Positions 12,081 to 23,649 of a stretch of 64,000 nt of DNA are shown here, in pieces. The stretch lies in assembly GCF_947179515.1 (NCBI RefSeq), contig NC_067492.1, positions 16,253,429 to 16,317,428 on the forward strand. The letters are read 5' to 3'. The notes beneath the pieces were generated by a model, which worked only from the letters and a program-made list of their open reading frames with translations, did not search any database and was not told where the DNA came from. Source of the DNA: Apodemus sylvaticus. Lineage: Eukaryota > Chordata > Mammalia > Rodentia > Muridae. How positions within the stretch are numbered: position 1 is the stretch's first letter; every line of letters begins with the position of its first letter. A program made the translations under genes and the position numbers.

Positions 12081-13099
12081 CATGGCTACCTGCAGGTTCT
12101 ACCTAATTTTTTAGGATTTGTGAATAGAGATCAATTTCCTACCTCCCTATGTAGCTAAAAACATCTTCATTTATTTCATTATACTTGCTGCTGTTGGTGT
12201 AAAATATTATGCTGCAAATATTTTTTTCTTGCGAATATTAAGGGAGTATTTTTGTGTCCTAACAGCCAACGATGATGATGGTGACACTGATACCCAGGAT
12301 ATCTTCAGTCTCTGTGGCCACCTTTAATTTTGATGGTTTTTAGTGTCTTTTCATTCTCTGAACTGTGACAAGACTGTATCAATGAATGTTTTTTTCTTCC
12401 TGCTTAATAGGCCTTTTCCAATCTGACTATTCATGTCTCATTTCAGTCTTATGAATGTTCCAACCTTCATTTCCTCGTTGTCTTTGTTCTTCTTTCTAGA
12501 ACTCCCATTAGTGGAGGGGTGAGCCATTTGAAACAATTTTCTCTCGCTCTTGTCATTTCCCCCAAGCTACCTCTTCCTCTTTGTGCTGTGGAGAGCTATC
12601 TTTGCTTTGTGTGGAGTTTTGATGTTTGCTCTTTTCCAGATGAAGTGTTTAATTTGCAAGACTTTTTTATACAATGGTGGTTTAGTTTTCAAAGCATTTT
12701 TTTGGATTTGCATATGCAATATCCTTTCAAATGTCCTGAGAAGTAGTGTTCGCCCAGGACACTATTATTCTCTCAATTTAACTTTGCTAATCAGAGGTCG
12801 TGTCTTCTCCTCATTTATCTTGGCCTTGATTTATCATCCTGGTCATTTATTCACACTGCGGGTGCTTGGTTCACTTTTGTAGACAATCATGCAGTTGGGG
12901 AAGGAAGTCCTATCTCATTTTATTTGCTTTTAGATGTCTGTTTACTCTCTGTCCCACTTTAACAAATATCTACTCACTTTGCATAAAGATTCCATATAAT
13001 TTTACTTTTTAAATAATTGTGGAAGGTTTTTACATTTTAAAAATTATACATTTTGAATATTAACCCTTGCACACTATAAATTGATCTGGATGCTATAGA
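12081..13099. other. Single-copy T-rich DNA, nothing recognised
   Basis: Overlapping frames at 12519-12882 are T-rich chance frames with no domain. No repeat family is recognised. Confidence 0.45.
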
Positions 13100-13384
13100 A
13101 AATCAGTATGAGGCCTCTTAAAAATTAAAAGACTAAAACTAACATTTGACCATGCACCATTTGGTCAAATGCACCATTTCTATGTAAATATACAAAAGCC
13201 AGTACATAGCAGAAACAACTGCACATCCGTGTTCATTGAGAGATTGTTCACAAGAGCCACATTATGGAGTGATCTTTAATGCCCAACAATAGTTGCATTG
13301 GAGACAAAATATGACATACCCTCAATGCAGTTACACTGAACCATGAAGAATGAAAATATGCCACTTTCAGGACTTGGATCCAAA
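13100..13384 (+). mobile_element. Ancient L1 ORF2 3'-end fragment
   Basis: Highly diverged match to the old mammalian L1 ORF2 end: 'gaaacaactgcacatccgtg', then 'ttcattgagagattgttcac', 'gatctttaatgcccaacaat' and a segment resembling the usual 'acaatggaatactattcagc' region. It precedes and is distinct from the Lx element that follows, which carries its own copy of the same region. Confidence 0.6.
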
Positions 13385-15365
13385 ATCCCTCAATTATTCT
13401 CCAGAAAACAAGAATATTCTGGGGATGACTAAATATAGTTTAAATTTTAACCAGTTTCTTTATTGTGGTGCTTCTTGTAAGAAGCCAAATTATCATTATT
13501 TGAAGATGATAGGGTTTTATACAAGATCCCCCCAAATCCTTGGAAACCTCTACAGCTGATGAACACTTTTAGCAAAGTAGCAGGATATAAAACCAATTCA
13601 CAAAATTCAGTAGCCTTCCTATATACAAATGACAAATAGACTGAGAAAGAAATTAGGGAAATAATACCTTTCACAATAGCCTCAAAAGTTTCTTGGGATA
13701 ATTGTAAACAAACAAGTGAAAGACCTGTATGATAAAACATTCAAACCTTTGAAGAAAGAAATTAAAAAATACATCAGATTTATTTATCTCACTTGCTCAT
13801 GTATTGGTAGGATTAATATCATGGAAATGCTTATCATATAAAATGAAATCTGCAGATTCAATGCAATCCACCCCCCCCCCAATACCAACACAGTTTCTTT
13901 ATAGAAACTGAAAGGGCAAATTTTAGCTTCATATAGAATTACAAACAACCAAGGATTGCTAAAACAATCCTGAATTATAAAAAAAACTGCTGGAGGTATC
14001 TCCATTCCTGATTTCAAGTTGTACTACAGAACTATAGTTCTACAAACAGCATAGTACTGTCATAAAACAGAAACATTGACTATGAACTTCAGTTGACAAG
14101 GCAGACATAAACCCACACACATATGGATGGACACCTGAGTTTTCATAAGGAAGTAGAAAATCCACACTGAGAAAAAAAATGAGTGTCTTCAACAAATCTT
14201 GCTGGTCAAATTGGTTGGCTACATATAGAAGTCAAATAGATCCATATTTATCAGTCTGCACAAATCCCAATTCTCAATAAACCACGGACCTTAACAAAAG
14301 AACAGATATCTTGAATCTGGTCAAAGAGAAAGTTGGGGATGATCTTGAACTGACTTTCTGAGCAGGTAACTAATAGCACAGGCACTAAGAGCAGTGATTA
14401 GTAAAGGGTACCTCATGAAACTGAAAATCTTGTGTATGGCAAAGGGCATTGTATTGTCATTCAAAGTGAAAGTCTACAGAATGAGAAAAGATCTTTGCTA
14501 ATTTTACATCCAATATAGGGTTAATATCTGAAAAATATAAACAACAAAAATAAGCTCAGAAACAAAACAAACAAACAAGCAAAAATGAAACCTGGGCATC
14601 AAGAAAAGACAAGACAAGACAAGAAAAAAGAAGAGAATTTAAAAATGCGCTACGAAACTAAACAGAGAGTTACCAAAAGATGAAGCACCGGTAGCTGAGA
14701 AATGCTTAAAAGAAATGGTCAGCATCTTTTAGTCATCAGTGAAATACAAATAAATAACTTTGAGATTGCATCTTTTACCAGTCAGAATGGCTATGATCAA
14801 TAAAACAAGTGACAACTCATGCTAGCAAAGACGTGGAGTCAGGAGAACTCTCCTCCATGACTGGAGTGCAACCTCCATGGAAATCAGTGTGGTAGTTCCA
14901 CAGGAAATTAGAAATAGATCTACTTCAAGATCCAGCTGTATCATTCTTGTGCACATATCAAAAGGACTGTCCACTCTACTTCTCAGAGACACTTGCTCAT
15001 TCCTGTCCATTGCTGCTTGACTCATAACACCTAGAATTCGAAAACAACTTAGATATCCATCAGCAGATGAATGGACAATGAAAATGTGATACATTCATTC
15101 AGTGGAATATTATTCACCTGTTAAAAATATCAAACCTGCAGGTAAATAAATGGGACTAGAAAAAAAATCACTCTGAATGAACTAAGTCAGACCCTGAAAG
15201 ACAAATATAGTATGTTTCCTTTTATATTAGATGTTAACTTTTAGGCCTTCAATAGGTTATATGTACATAGAGTCCACAGAGCTTAGGTATAGTGTAAGGA
15301 AGTAGTGGGAACAGGAGGATCTCCTAGGAAGGAAAAATAGGAAACATAGCTTTTAGGAAACTTTT
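13385..15365 (+). mobile_element. Lx-type L1: ORF2 from the RT domain to the 3' UTR, decayed
   Basis: Starts inside the reverse transcriptase domain. The catalytic F/Y-A-D-D box is recognisable as F-E-D-D at 13499-13510, so a first-position key residue is changed. Then come the thumb region ('cagcaaagtagcaggatat' type sequence near 13570), the MAKIK-like C-terminal region near 14785, the Cys-rich tail region and the ORF2 end near 15230, followed by a 3' UTR piece with 'aggaggatctcctaggaagg'. Many stops and frameshifts are present. A small GACAA repeat (about 14606-14628) is an internal expansion. It encodes no functional protein. Confidence 0.88.
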
Positions 15366-15540
15366 CATTGCGCTTATGTAGTGATGCAAAACATGTAGTT
15401 CTTTGAAAAGTGGACTTAAATGAAGAACAGTGTTCTAGAAAGCTTTCACAAGAAAGCTTAGTAGATTCACCAGATGAGAAAAGATGATCCAGCTCAAGAA
15501 GACAAATATTTTAACACTAAATTATAAACCATATATATTT

Positions 15541-15745
15541 TAGAGAGAGAAACCATTTACACATGCACATATAGGTACACGTACACACATATACATATGA
15601 ACATACATGCACACATACACACATATGCATGCATACATATACACATGCATATACACATACACAATACAGATGCACATACACACATATACACACGCACATA
15701 CACACATACACAAATATATAAACACATAAATACACACACACATGA
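15541..15745. repeat. Degenerate CA/CATA microsatellite
   Basis: About 200 bp of CA, CATA and TGCA units. The minus-strand Cys/Val/Met-rich frames at 15517-15808 are translations of it. Confidence 0.95.
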
Positions 15746-15984
15746 GTGACGGAGGCTGTAAGAAGGAAAATGAAGAAAGTAGTAAGAGTGGGAGGCTAAA
15801 AATATCAAAGTATATGATATCCCTGAAAGAAATTGTCTTCATAAAGTCAGACACAATGTACAATGTTTTATAAGAAATTTTAATAAAGAGAATCTTATTA
15901 TGCAAATAACAAAACTATGATTGGCATAGCATAGGTAATAATGAGTCATCACACTTGACTTAGACATAAGACAAAGTGATAACT

Positions 15985-16040
15985 CATAATATTTGAAGTG
16001 TAAATAAAGAAAATATCTAATTTTAAAAAGGGGGGGGGGG
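15985..16040 (+). mobile_element. L1 3'-terminal fragment with G-run
   Basis: 'atttgaagtgtaaataaag' followed by 'aaaatatctaattttaaaa' is the terminal motif of murid L1 3' UTRs. It is followed directly by an 11-G run (16030-16040). Only about 45 bp of L1 can be recognised. Confidence 0.6.
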
Positions 16041-16785
16041 AAAGAACTGGTAACTTTTTCTCTCTGTCAATTATCTAGTCCACAAAAGTCCCAGGGTTTT
16101 AATTTTCTAGTGAATTAACTTAAGTACATGGCTCAATTGCCTTAATTAATTATAACAACCTTCCAGGGTTATCACTAATAATCCATTAAATAATCCCAAA
16201 CTGTATACAACAGAAATCTTGTAAAAGTTACTTGTCAAGAAACCCTAGAAAGAGCTACATTGTGTCCCATGCCATTCTCAGAGACTTGCTTTGAGTTAAA
16301 GGTTTTGAGAAGCACTGTGATAGAGAATCTGATCAAAAAATAATTCCCTAGATTGTTCTTGATTATTCTCCTGGGACTATCGGTACGGGGGACATGAAGT
16401 CCAACTGGGTCATAGATATTTTTGTAAAATCAAATAAAAAAAAAAAACTGAAGCTGTTTGTAGGCTACAAATGCCCCAAATGGAATAAGTTAAAACATTT
16501 TTATTCTGGATCCTGGGTTGCTGGTAACTGCAGTTTGCTAAGGAAGGTTAGGAGTCTGGTTGGAGGGAACACGGCAGAGATGATGTGAGGAGAAGACAGA
16601 GACAATTATCGACAACTTGAAGGAGTTCTGTGAAACTGAAGCACGTGGGAACTGCTGGGTGATGTGGTTTTGACAGACAGGAGTTCCCATGGGAATTTTC
16701 ACAGAATGATGTGCTCTGAGGGATACAAGCAGAAGATGGACAGATCTATCATGCTGGCTAAAGACAGGATAGGAGAATATCTTAT
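16041..16785. other. Single-copy DNA, conserved-looking at 16060-16210
   Basis: Contains TAATTAATTA (16143-16152), repeated CAATTG/AATTAAC motifs and no recognised repeat. Opposed frames at 16538-16954 shadow each other and have no domain. No gene is called. Confidence 0.45.
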
Positions 16786-16862
16786 CCATGTTGACAGAGG
16801 AGAAAGCCAAGGTTCAGAGAGGCGAAGCAACTTTATTGGAGACACACAGCTGATCTGTGGAT
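16786..16862 (-). mobile_element. MIR SINE core, antisense
   Basis: The plus strand carries the well-known antisense MIR pattern: 'gacagaggagaaagccaagg', 'ttcagagaggcgaagcaact', then 'gacacacagctgatctg'. This is an old, pan-mammalian, tRNA-derived SINE. Its presence shows the surrounding DNA has ancient mammalian ancestry. Confidence 0.65.
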
Positions 16863-17639
16863 CAGTATTTACGAATAGATCTGAAAGGTGGCTGGTTGAG
16901 CCAAATGATTGGTTGGGTTCCTCAGATCTGGGAAGATGGATCCACAGGATATGATTCCGGTAACCCCTCTCCTATGCATGGCATGCATAAGCCAGCTTAG
17001 GTTGAACTCAATGACAGATGTCTTAATGTCTTAGTCTCATCTCTGATTGATTACAGGGAGTGTTAGAAACCAGAGGGCCACTGGCTCTGCCAATGCCCTA
17101 TTCCCTTCTGAACTCTGGCTTCTGTGTTTGCTGGATGAAAAGCTACCCACCTCATTTCAAAACAGAGGAGAACCTGTAAAGTGCCCATGACAGGACCTGC
17201 CTTTAATCACATTTCAAAAATGGAGTTTATTAATCATCTGGGGCAAACATGCTACTTTTTCCCTAACATATACTGCAAGGGCTATAAATTTCTACTGGCT
17301 TTGCTGTCAGTTCTCCTCTTAGGCTTCCAGAAACAACTTCAATGGGTGAGTTTTGAGGTGCACTAAATTGTGAAAACTGAAAATCTCTAATCTGATAACC
17401 CAGAGTTACAGGAATGCCCATGAAACTGTCACCATAGCAGAGATATGCCTATACATGTTTATCCGTGTTTTCATGTTCATTAAAAACATTCCTGTCAAGG
17501 TTCCCCCCTCAACTGCTCATCCCCCTCACCACAGCAAAATCCTGATGGGCTTGCTCTGATAACAGATTACGGAATTCTATGCAAGTGGTCTCATGTAGTT
17601 GTGTGTTGTATTGTGTGTGAAAGGAGGGTCTAGCGTCTA
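16863..17639. other. Single-copy DNA, nothing recognised
   Basis: No repeat, exon or RNA gene is recognised. The 61-codon frame at 17181-17366 has no support. Confidence 0.45.
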
Positions 17640-17699
17640 TATATATTTTTCATTAGATTCATTTATTTTTCATATCATTTAGGCACATGAGTGCTTTGC

Positions 17700-17743
<44 letters not shown>

Positions 17744-17930
17744 GTGTGTGTGTATACCATATTAGTGACTTTGCCAGGTGACAATAGAAGCCAGAAGAAA
17801 AGAGTTAGATCTTCTGCAAGTGAAGTTATTGATGGTTGTAATCAACAGGTGACTTGTGAGAACCAAATTTAGATCTCCTGGGAAGAGCAGCCAGTTCCCT
17901 TAACTGCTGAGCTATCTCTCCATACCTCAG
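17640..17930 (-). mobile_element. B3 SINE, antisense, with (TG)n
   Basis: Antisense landmarks: a T-rich start, a TG run, 'gccagaagaaaagagttag', 'ttgatggttgtaatcaacag', 'gagaaccaaatttagatctcc' cut short, and the head 'aactgctgagctatctctcc'. The microsatellite (17702-17753) has grown in the SINE's CA-rich 3' part. Confidence 0.85.
17702..17753. repeat. (TG)n microsatellite
   Basis: About 26 TG units with one CG interruption, inside an antisense B3. Confidence 0.98.
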
Positions 17931-19105
17931 TGCCCACCCCATTTTATTAACAATTCGTATATGTAGATAATGTATTCTGATTATCACCTCCCCGCACATA
18001 CATACACACATACACATACTTTCTCTTTTCTCTTCCTTCATCCCTATCAGCATCCTCCACTGTCTCTTCCAATCTCCTTCTAAGAGTCATGGCTCTGGAT
18101 TTTGTTTTGTGACCCATCTAGTTTAACCTGGACCAATGAGGCCTCCCCTGGAGCCTGGTGGCATTCCCAGTGGGCACACAGCTGAAGGTAAGGACTTGCC
18201 ATCTCCTTCAGTCTATCAGCACCAAGTAGTTCAGCAGGGAGGGACAGAGGGCCCACTGGGCCCTTCCTCCCTCCCTCCCTCCCTCCCTCCCTCCCTCCCT
18301 CCCTCCCTCCCTCCCTCCCTCCCTCCCTCCATGTCATACTGCTCAGGAGCCCATTTTGTACAGACCTAATGCAGGCATCTGTGCTGTGTACATCAGTACC
18401 ACAGCTGTTGTCTGCCTTTATGGAATGTGTTCATACACTGACCAACTGATCAATATTTCAGTTGTTTTCCATTCTGGGTCTGTTTTATATAAAGTGACTA
18501 TTGTATCAGTGCTCACACATAAACATTTTATTCAAATGTGCTCTCATTTCTTGTTGATAAACACATCATAGTGGCTTGCCCCACTATAGGTGGATGCAAA
18601 TTTCACTTCTGAAAAATTGTTTTCATTAATTAGCTTTGTTACTTGACAGTTTCAAATATGGACATCGTATATTCTTGTTTTCTTTCCCCATCTAACTTAT
18701 CACTGCCCCATCACTCTCCAGCCTCCATATCTATAGAAGACCTTTTCCAAGGTTCACAACTTTTAGTTTTAATTTTGACTTATTAAGTATAGCTAGGGCT
18801 ATCTGTGTTCCAACATTGGGTTGGGGGCACTGAGTTGCACTTGGTAGAATCCTTGGTACGTACAAGACTAAATGCAATGATTTCTCTGTCCCTGAGTGGA
18901 TTAGTAATAGCAAACACTGACAGTGAATATAACGGTAACACACAAATAGCACTGAAAGATGGAGGAGACTAAGTCTCTATTAAGGAAGGTCCCAGTATTC
19001 CAAATTGGCTGCAGGATTTTGTAGAGAAAGAAGCATCTGAGAGCTCCAGCTGTACCTCATGCCCTTGATGCTCAAAATTGCAAGTCTTAAAATCTAGATA
19101 TTTTC
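17931..19105. other. Single-copy DNA around a (TCCC)n repeat
   Basis: Apart from the tetranucleotide repeat at 18265-18330 and a short CA patch at 17995-18020, no repeat or gene is recognised. The frames at 18080-18369 owe their Pro/Ser/Leu or Gly/Arg/Glu repeats to the microsatellite. Confidence 0.45.
18265..18330. repeat. (TCCC)n microsatellite, G-rich on the minus strand
   Basis: About 16 pure TCCC units. The minus strand is (GGGA)n, a perfect homopurine run with many G-triplets. It therefore has G-quadruplex and triplex (H-DNA) potential. Confidence 0.98.
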
Positions 19106-19238
19106 GTGGTTGGAGAGAGGGCAGAACAATTAATAGCATGAACTTTTCTTATAGAGGATCTGAGTTTGATTCTCAGGTTGGACAGTTCACAGTCATAGCT
19201 CCAGGGGATCCAATGCCCTCTTCTGGCCTCCATAGGCA

Positions 19239-19290
<52 letters not shown>

Positions 19291-19300
19291 CACACAGTTT
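19106..19300 (+). mobile_element. B3 SINE, sense, with (GT)n
   Basis: 'ggttggagagagggcagaac' (A-box region mutated), 'gatctgagtttgattctcag' (B-box region), 'cagtcatagctccagggga' and 'tccaatgccctcttctggcc', then (GT)23 at 19241-19286. Confidence 0.88.
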
Positions 19301-19695
19301 TAAAAATATGAATATTCTAATTAAGGAAGAGCAGTATCTACCCCTTGTATTTTACTTTTTCTTTTAATGAAACATGTTAGTTATATCTCTACTTATATAT
19401 TTTGACATCATTATAACTGGTACTGCTTTCACTTAATTTTTGTTAGCCACTAATGTGTGAAATGCCATTAATTTCTGCATACTGACCTTATACTCACGTA
19501 ATTAAATATACTTAGTTTCTGTAGATTTGTAGAATTTTCTATGCAGATATTTATACTTAAGAATAAGGTTTCATGCCATAGTTTGCATACTTTTCAATAG
19601 ATGCCATTTGGGCCAAGTTGGCCATGGAAGTCTTCTATATCCTTCCAGACTTCTGTGTAATTTATGAATTGTTGAGAAGAGAATGCCTAAATTTA
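19301..19695. other. AT-rich single-copy DNA, nothing recognised
   Basis: T- and A-rich sequence without a recognised repeat or frame. Confidence 0.45.
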
Positions 19696-19890
19696 GATAT
19701 AAGGCCAGCAAGATGTCTCAGCTGGTGAAGGTACTTGCCACCTGAAAATCTGAAAATCTGAGTCCATAGACTGTCCTCTGATTCCACACAGGCCTCATGG
19801 ACAACATACACATGTGTGCACAAATACACAAACATACACACATGTAATTACAGACACATGCACACACACACACAGAGAAATACATGCATC
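19696..19890 (+). mobile_element. RSINE1/B4A-type SINE, sense, CA-rich tail
   Basis: Head 'ggccagcaagatgtctcagc' and 'tggtgaaggtacttgccacc', then 'tctgagtccatagactgtcc' and 'tctgattccacacaggcctc', and a long degenerate CA-rich tail. A short duplication 'ctgaaaat' occurs within it (around 19743-19758). Confidence 0.75.
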
Positions 19891-20870
19891 TACTTGTGTG
19901 CACAGGCATTTGATATGAATATTTTGTTTTTGAGTCAAACATTTTATCCTCATGTGGTAATTGCTTATTTTTCTTTGCATAAATTCATAGGAAATTATTT
20001 ATTTCATATTATCTCAATTTTGGGTTTATTGGTGACAGTTATTTGTTGCATTACGTTTTGCTTAAAGTAATAGCATACACATTTAATTTATAATAATCTA
20101 TTAAAGTGATACACTGTGTACTCTTTTCCTTATGATATAGATATATTGCAGCTGTGTTTAGGGATAAAAATACTTTGTGAAATAAAGGACAGGATTTCTT
20201 CATAGACAGAAATCCTGGTTGGGGATCCAAGGAGAATTCACTAGATTTGATGTTTTCCACAAAATGGGATGCGTGGACACACATGAATGTATTGTCTACA
20301 GACATTAGCAAGTCCCTGAGGCTACATTGTCTATGTAAAATCACCCATGAGGAAACAGTTGAGACTTTTTTTTCCTTGTTTATGTATGAACATCTAATCA
20401 ACAGTCCCCCAATTATTCTCCAATCCACTAGAATAGGCATCACACATGAGCATCTATCATGTTACCAGTCAGAGATGGATCTGCAAGCTGGCATTTCAGC
20501 TGAGACCCTGCAGCAGAATTTGGATTCCTTTGGCTCCTTGCATTAGTCACTCCAGGAGAGCAATTCACATCCCATAAATCACTCTCAGACGGTGACTCAT
20601 AGGGCTGTCTGAAATTTACTCATCTTAGTCTGTGTGTTAGAATTAAAGAGGATCTGAGCCTGTCGCTAGGATGGGTATGTCTGTGTAAACGTGGCTCTCA
20701 AGGTGCGGATTTAGTTCTTGCCATTTTAGCGTTACAAGAACACAAATAATCTTTTAAGGCATTCTGTTGGGGATAGATCAGATTTCTTGTTGCCTGAGTC
20801 TTTCAGTTGCAAGGAATTAAAGGTGAAATTCTTAGACTGACATAGGGTGTGTACATATCTAGAATTAATT
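19891..20870. other. Single-copy DNA, no gene seen
   Basis: The longest frame (minus strand, 20051-20443, 130 codons) overlaps a plus-strand frame at 20247-20546. It has no recognisable domain, start context or splice support. CpGs near 20589 and 20668-20740 are scattered in repeat-free sequence. Confidence 0.45.
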
Positions 20871-21036
20871 ACTTCATTTTATATATTATTTATTTACACA
20901 TTCATGTGTGTATGTGTGGAGGTACCTCAAGAGTTCAGAACAGAGATTTTAGATTTCTGGGAGCTGGACTTGAGGAACCAGATCTGGGTGATGAATAGAG
21001 GAACAAGTGTTCTTAACCTCTGGGCCTTCTTACAGT
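20871..21036 (-). mobile_element. B3 SINE, antisense, strongly diverged
   Basis: Antisense order is kept: 'tttatttacacattcatgtg', 'ttctgggagctggacttgag', 'gaaccagatctgggtgatg', and the head 'agtgttcttaacctctgggc'. The 'gaagagggc' core has decayed. Confidence 0.65.
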
Positions 21037-21284
21037 TCCTATAACTTGTTTCTAAAGCATAAAAATGGTGCCAGATGGCTTAAGTTCATTTCATGTATTT
21101 GCAAAATTAATTATATAAATGAATTGTTAGATTTTTGGTAGTATTTACATAATCAAGAGAATTAATTGTCTGGCATATTTGCAAATGCATTTTATGATGA
21201 CCAAAGAATTATTAGTTATAGTTGTTAAGGTATTTGACAATAACCAATCAACATTGTCAAAGAGTTCACAAATTGCCACTGTAT

Positions 21285-21372
21285 GTATACACACACACAT
21301 ACACACATACAAACACTCACATGAGCACACACACATGCACTATTTTTCTCTCTCTCTCAAACACACACACAC
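21285..21372. repeat. CA-rich microsatellite with CT patch
   Basis: Degenerate CA units with a CT run near 21346-21358. Opposed frames across it are not genes. Confidence 0.95.
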
Positions 21373-21382
21373 TAATATATGG

Positions 21383-21725
21383 GGCTTTAAATGAGAATGA
21401 TCCCATTGGGCTCATGTATTTGAATACTTGGTCCTCAGTTGGTAGAACATTTTGGGAAGGATTAGGAGGCATGGTCTCTTTTGAAGGAGATCTGTGACTG
21501 GGGGTGTGGGGTGTATTTTGAGGTTCCAAAGGCTGTCACCATCCTCAGTGTCCCCTCTCTGTCTCCTACTTGTGGTTTGGGATGTGAGCCCTCAGCTGTC
21601 TGATGACAGGCTTTCCCTCCACTGTCCTGCATTCTAATCCTCTGGATCCAAGACCAATTAAATGCTTCATTTTGTAAATTGCCTTGACCATGGTGTTTTA
21701 TCCAAGCAATAGAAAAGTAACCAAT
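21383..21725 (-). mobile_element. Rodent interspersed repeat (family X), antisense
   Basis: Recognised from memory as a common rodent repeat: 'gaatacttggtcctcagttg', 'gggaaggattaggaggcatg', 'tgacaggctttccctccac', and the end 'atggtgttttatccaagcaa' plus 'tagaaaagtaacc'. The terminal motif, read in reverse, matches the 5' start of the forward copies at 35668, 40541 and others. I think this family is catalogued as RMER1 or as an L1-related repeat, but the name is uncertain. Confidence 0.7.
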
Positions 21726-21790
21726 ACAATATATATTATATATTGTATATTATATTACATATTATACATTCATATATGTATATATATAGA
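21724..21790. repeat. AT-rich TA/TATA simple repeat
   Basis: Alternating TA/TAT/CAT units directly after the family X terminus, possibly an expanded insertion-site or tail sequence. Confidence 0.9.
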
Positions 21791-22688
21791 CAGGTGATTA
21801 TCACAAGTTGAAGCCACTGGAGTCACGGCAAGAAGAATTTTAGTGCTGCCTATAGAGGAGACACTGACTGCAAAGGAAATGGCAAAGAAAGCAGGCCAAT
21901 TTCCTAGTCCAATCTCTCTTGCTATGCAACTCAGCCTACTTGAGTGTCTACAGCAGTTCCCATATGGTTTAGCAAAAACAAGGAATTCCTGCAGCATGTG
22001 GCTGTCTTTTAAAATAGATGTTTAACTTGCAGCTTCACAAACTGACTTCTTTTAAAGAGACATATGCTTAGTGGATCTTGCTTTTCTGTTTCAGGAAATT
22101 GCTTATTTCACTGTGATAGCTGTTTGCCATGCAAGGCATGAGGATGACATGCTATTCCCCTGAATGTTTCCTGACAGTAAATGTGATGGATATTGTCCTG
22201 GGAGTGGCTTTGATCTTATTCCCTAGATGGTGATTCAGACATGCTGATTATTTAGGTAAACAATAACACACAAAAATCCATAAAATTGTCTTTAAATATT
22301 TCCTCAGAAAAGTAAGATTGTAGAGGGAACCAGGAATGTTTGGATCTTCCTATATTTTTAGCACTGTAGTATGCTCGCAGACCTGTTACATGCTATCATA
22401 AAAGCTTAGTCTATTCAGTGTTCAATGAACAAATAAAAAATAGGAATTTAATTTTATTTCATACTATAGATATAGAGGGTGGGAGAGTGCTCTTGGGGAG
22501 CATAAATCTATATTTTTGGGCTCCTGTGCAGACAGTATAGGCATATTTAGTCCCTAAAGTGTATATTTATATGAAGACTTGTAGATATGACCATTTGACC
22601 TTTGGAATATCTGTCACTATCCTTCTAAGCAGAAGTAGTAGCAAGAATAGAAGTCTGGAGAGAGGCAAAGTTTAACCCCCTTCAAAAA
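21791..22688. other. Single-copy DNA, nothing recognised
   Basis: No repeat or exon recognised. Frames of 75 and 60 codons at 21770-22025 overlap in opposite directions without support. Confidence 0.45.
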
Positions 22689-22815
22689 GTAGAAATGTAG
22701 TAGAGAGTTGGCTCAGTAGAGGAATGGTTCCTGTTCTTACAGAAGACCCTAATTTGGTTCACAACACCCATGTCTAGTGGTTGACAAGTCCCTATAACTC
22801 CATCTCCCAACAATA
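22689..22815 (+). mobile_element. B2/B3-type SINE, sense, 5' half
   Basis: 'agagagttggctcagtagag', 'ttacagaagaccctaatttg', 'gttcacaacacccatgtc' and 'caagtccctataactccatc' follow the B2/B3 head and middle. The 3' part is missing. Confidence 0.7.
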
Positions 22816-23524
22816 TATATTATGAACATGTATAAAAATTCCTAAGAATGAGTTAAAATTTAAAAATTAAAAAAATTAAAGGAATCAACATTGACTTTGC
22901 ATGAAACTAAAAACATCTTTGTTATACTGAAGGGAATAATCAGCATGGTTGAGACAGAATGGGATTCTATAGAGAATAAAGAAGGACTTTTCAGTTATTC
23001 TTTTGACAGGAAATTTATATTTAGACTATTTAAAAAAAGATTAAACAGAAAAGGCTCACATAATCTGAATAATAAATGGACAAATGAACTGAGATGATGT
23101 TTTCCAAATGAAGAGCTACATGGGGAATGAAAAACCTGAAAAAAAATTGTTCAACCTCAAAGAAATTCAAATCAAAACTATATCAACATTTCATCTGACC
23201 ACAGTGAAATCCACCATGATCAGGGATATAAAACAACTAAGGTCAGTATGGATGTCAGAGAGAGACTCCTTTGCACACTGTTTGGTAGAAGAATCAACTG
23301 GTCCAGCACCTATGGAAATTAGTGTAGAAGTTTCTCAGAAAGCCAATGATAGAACTATTACAGGCTTCTGCTGTAGTGCTCATGGGTATCTACCCAAAGG
23401 AATCAAAGGCAGAGTAAAGAAGAGATACTTGTCTGTGTATATTTACTAGGAAATTGCACAGAATAACAAGGAAGCCAGCTAGTGCCTATAAGAGAATGGA
23501 CAAAGAAAATAATGCATGCTTGAG

Positions 23525-23632
23525 GACACACATACACACTCATGTGCATTTGTACAGACACATGCACATGCATACACACACATGCATGCACACACACAGG
23601 CACACACATATATATGTATGTGTACACAGTTG
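23525..23632. repeat. CA/CATG-rich microsatellite inside the old L1
   Basis: Degenerate CA, TGCA and CATG units, probably grown from the TATATACACA-like segment of ORF2. Confidence 0.92.
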
Positions 23633-23649
23633 AGTATCACCCAGATATT

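Noticed and set aside
11545..12158. Four overlapping frames of 76-118 codons on both strands
   Set aside because: They are Cys/Val/Tyr/His-rich translations of a TG/TA microsatellite, with similar openness on both strands.
15517..15905. Cys/Val/Met-rich minus-strand frames of 74-121 codons
   Set aside because: Translations of a CA-rich microsatellite; no domain, and three frames are open at once.
20051..20443. 130-codon minus-strand frame in single-copy DNA
   Set aside because: No domain, no homologue that I recognise, no splice-site or promoter context, and a competing opposed frame.
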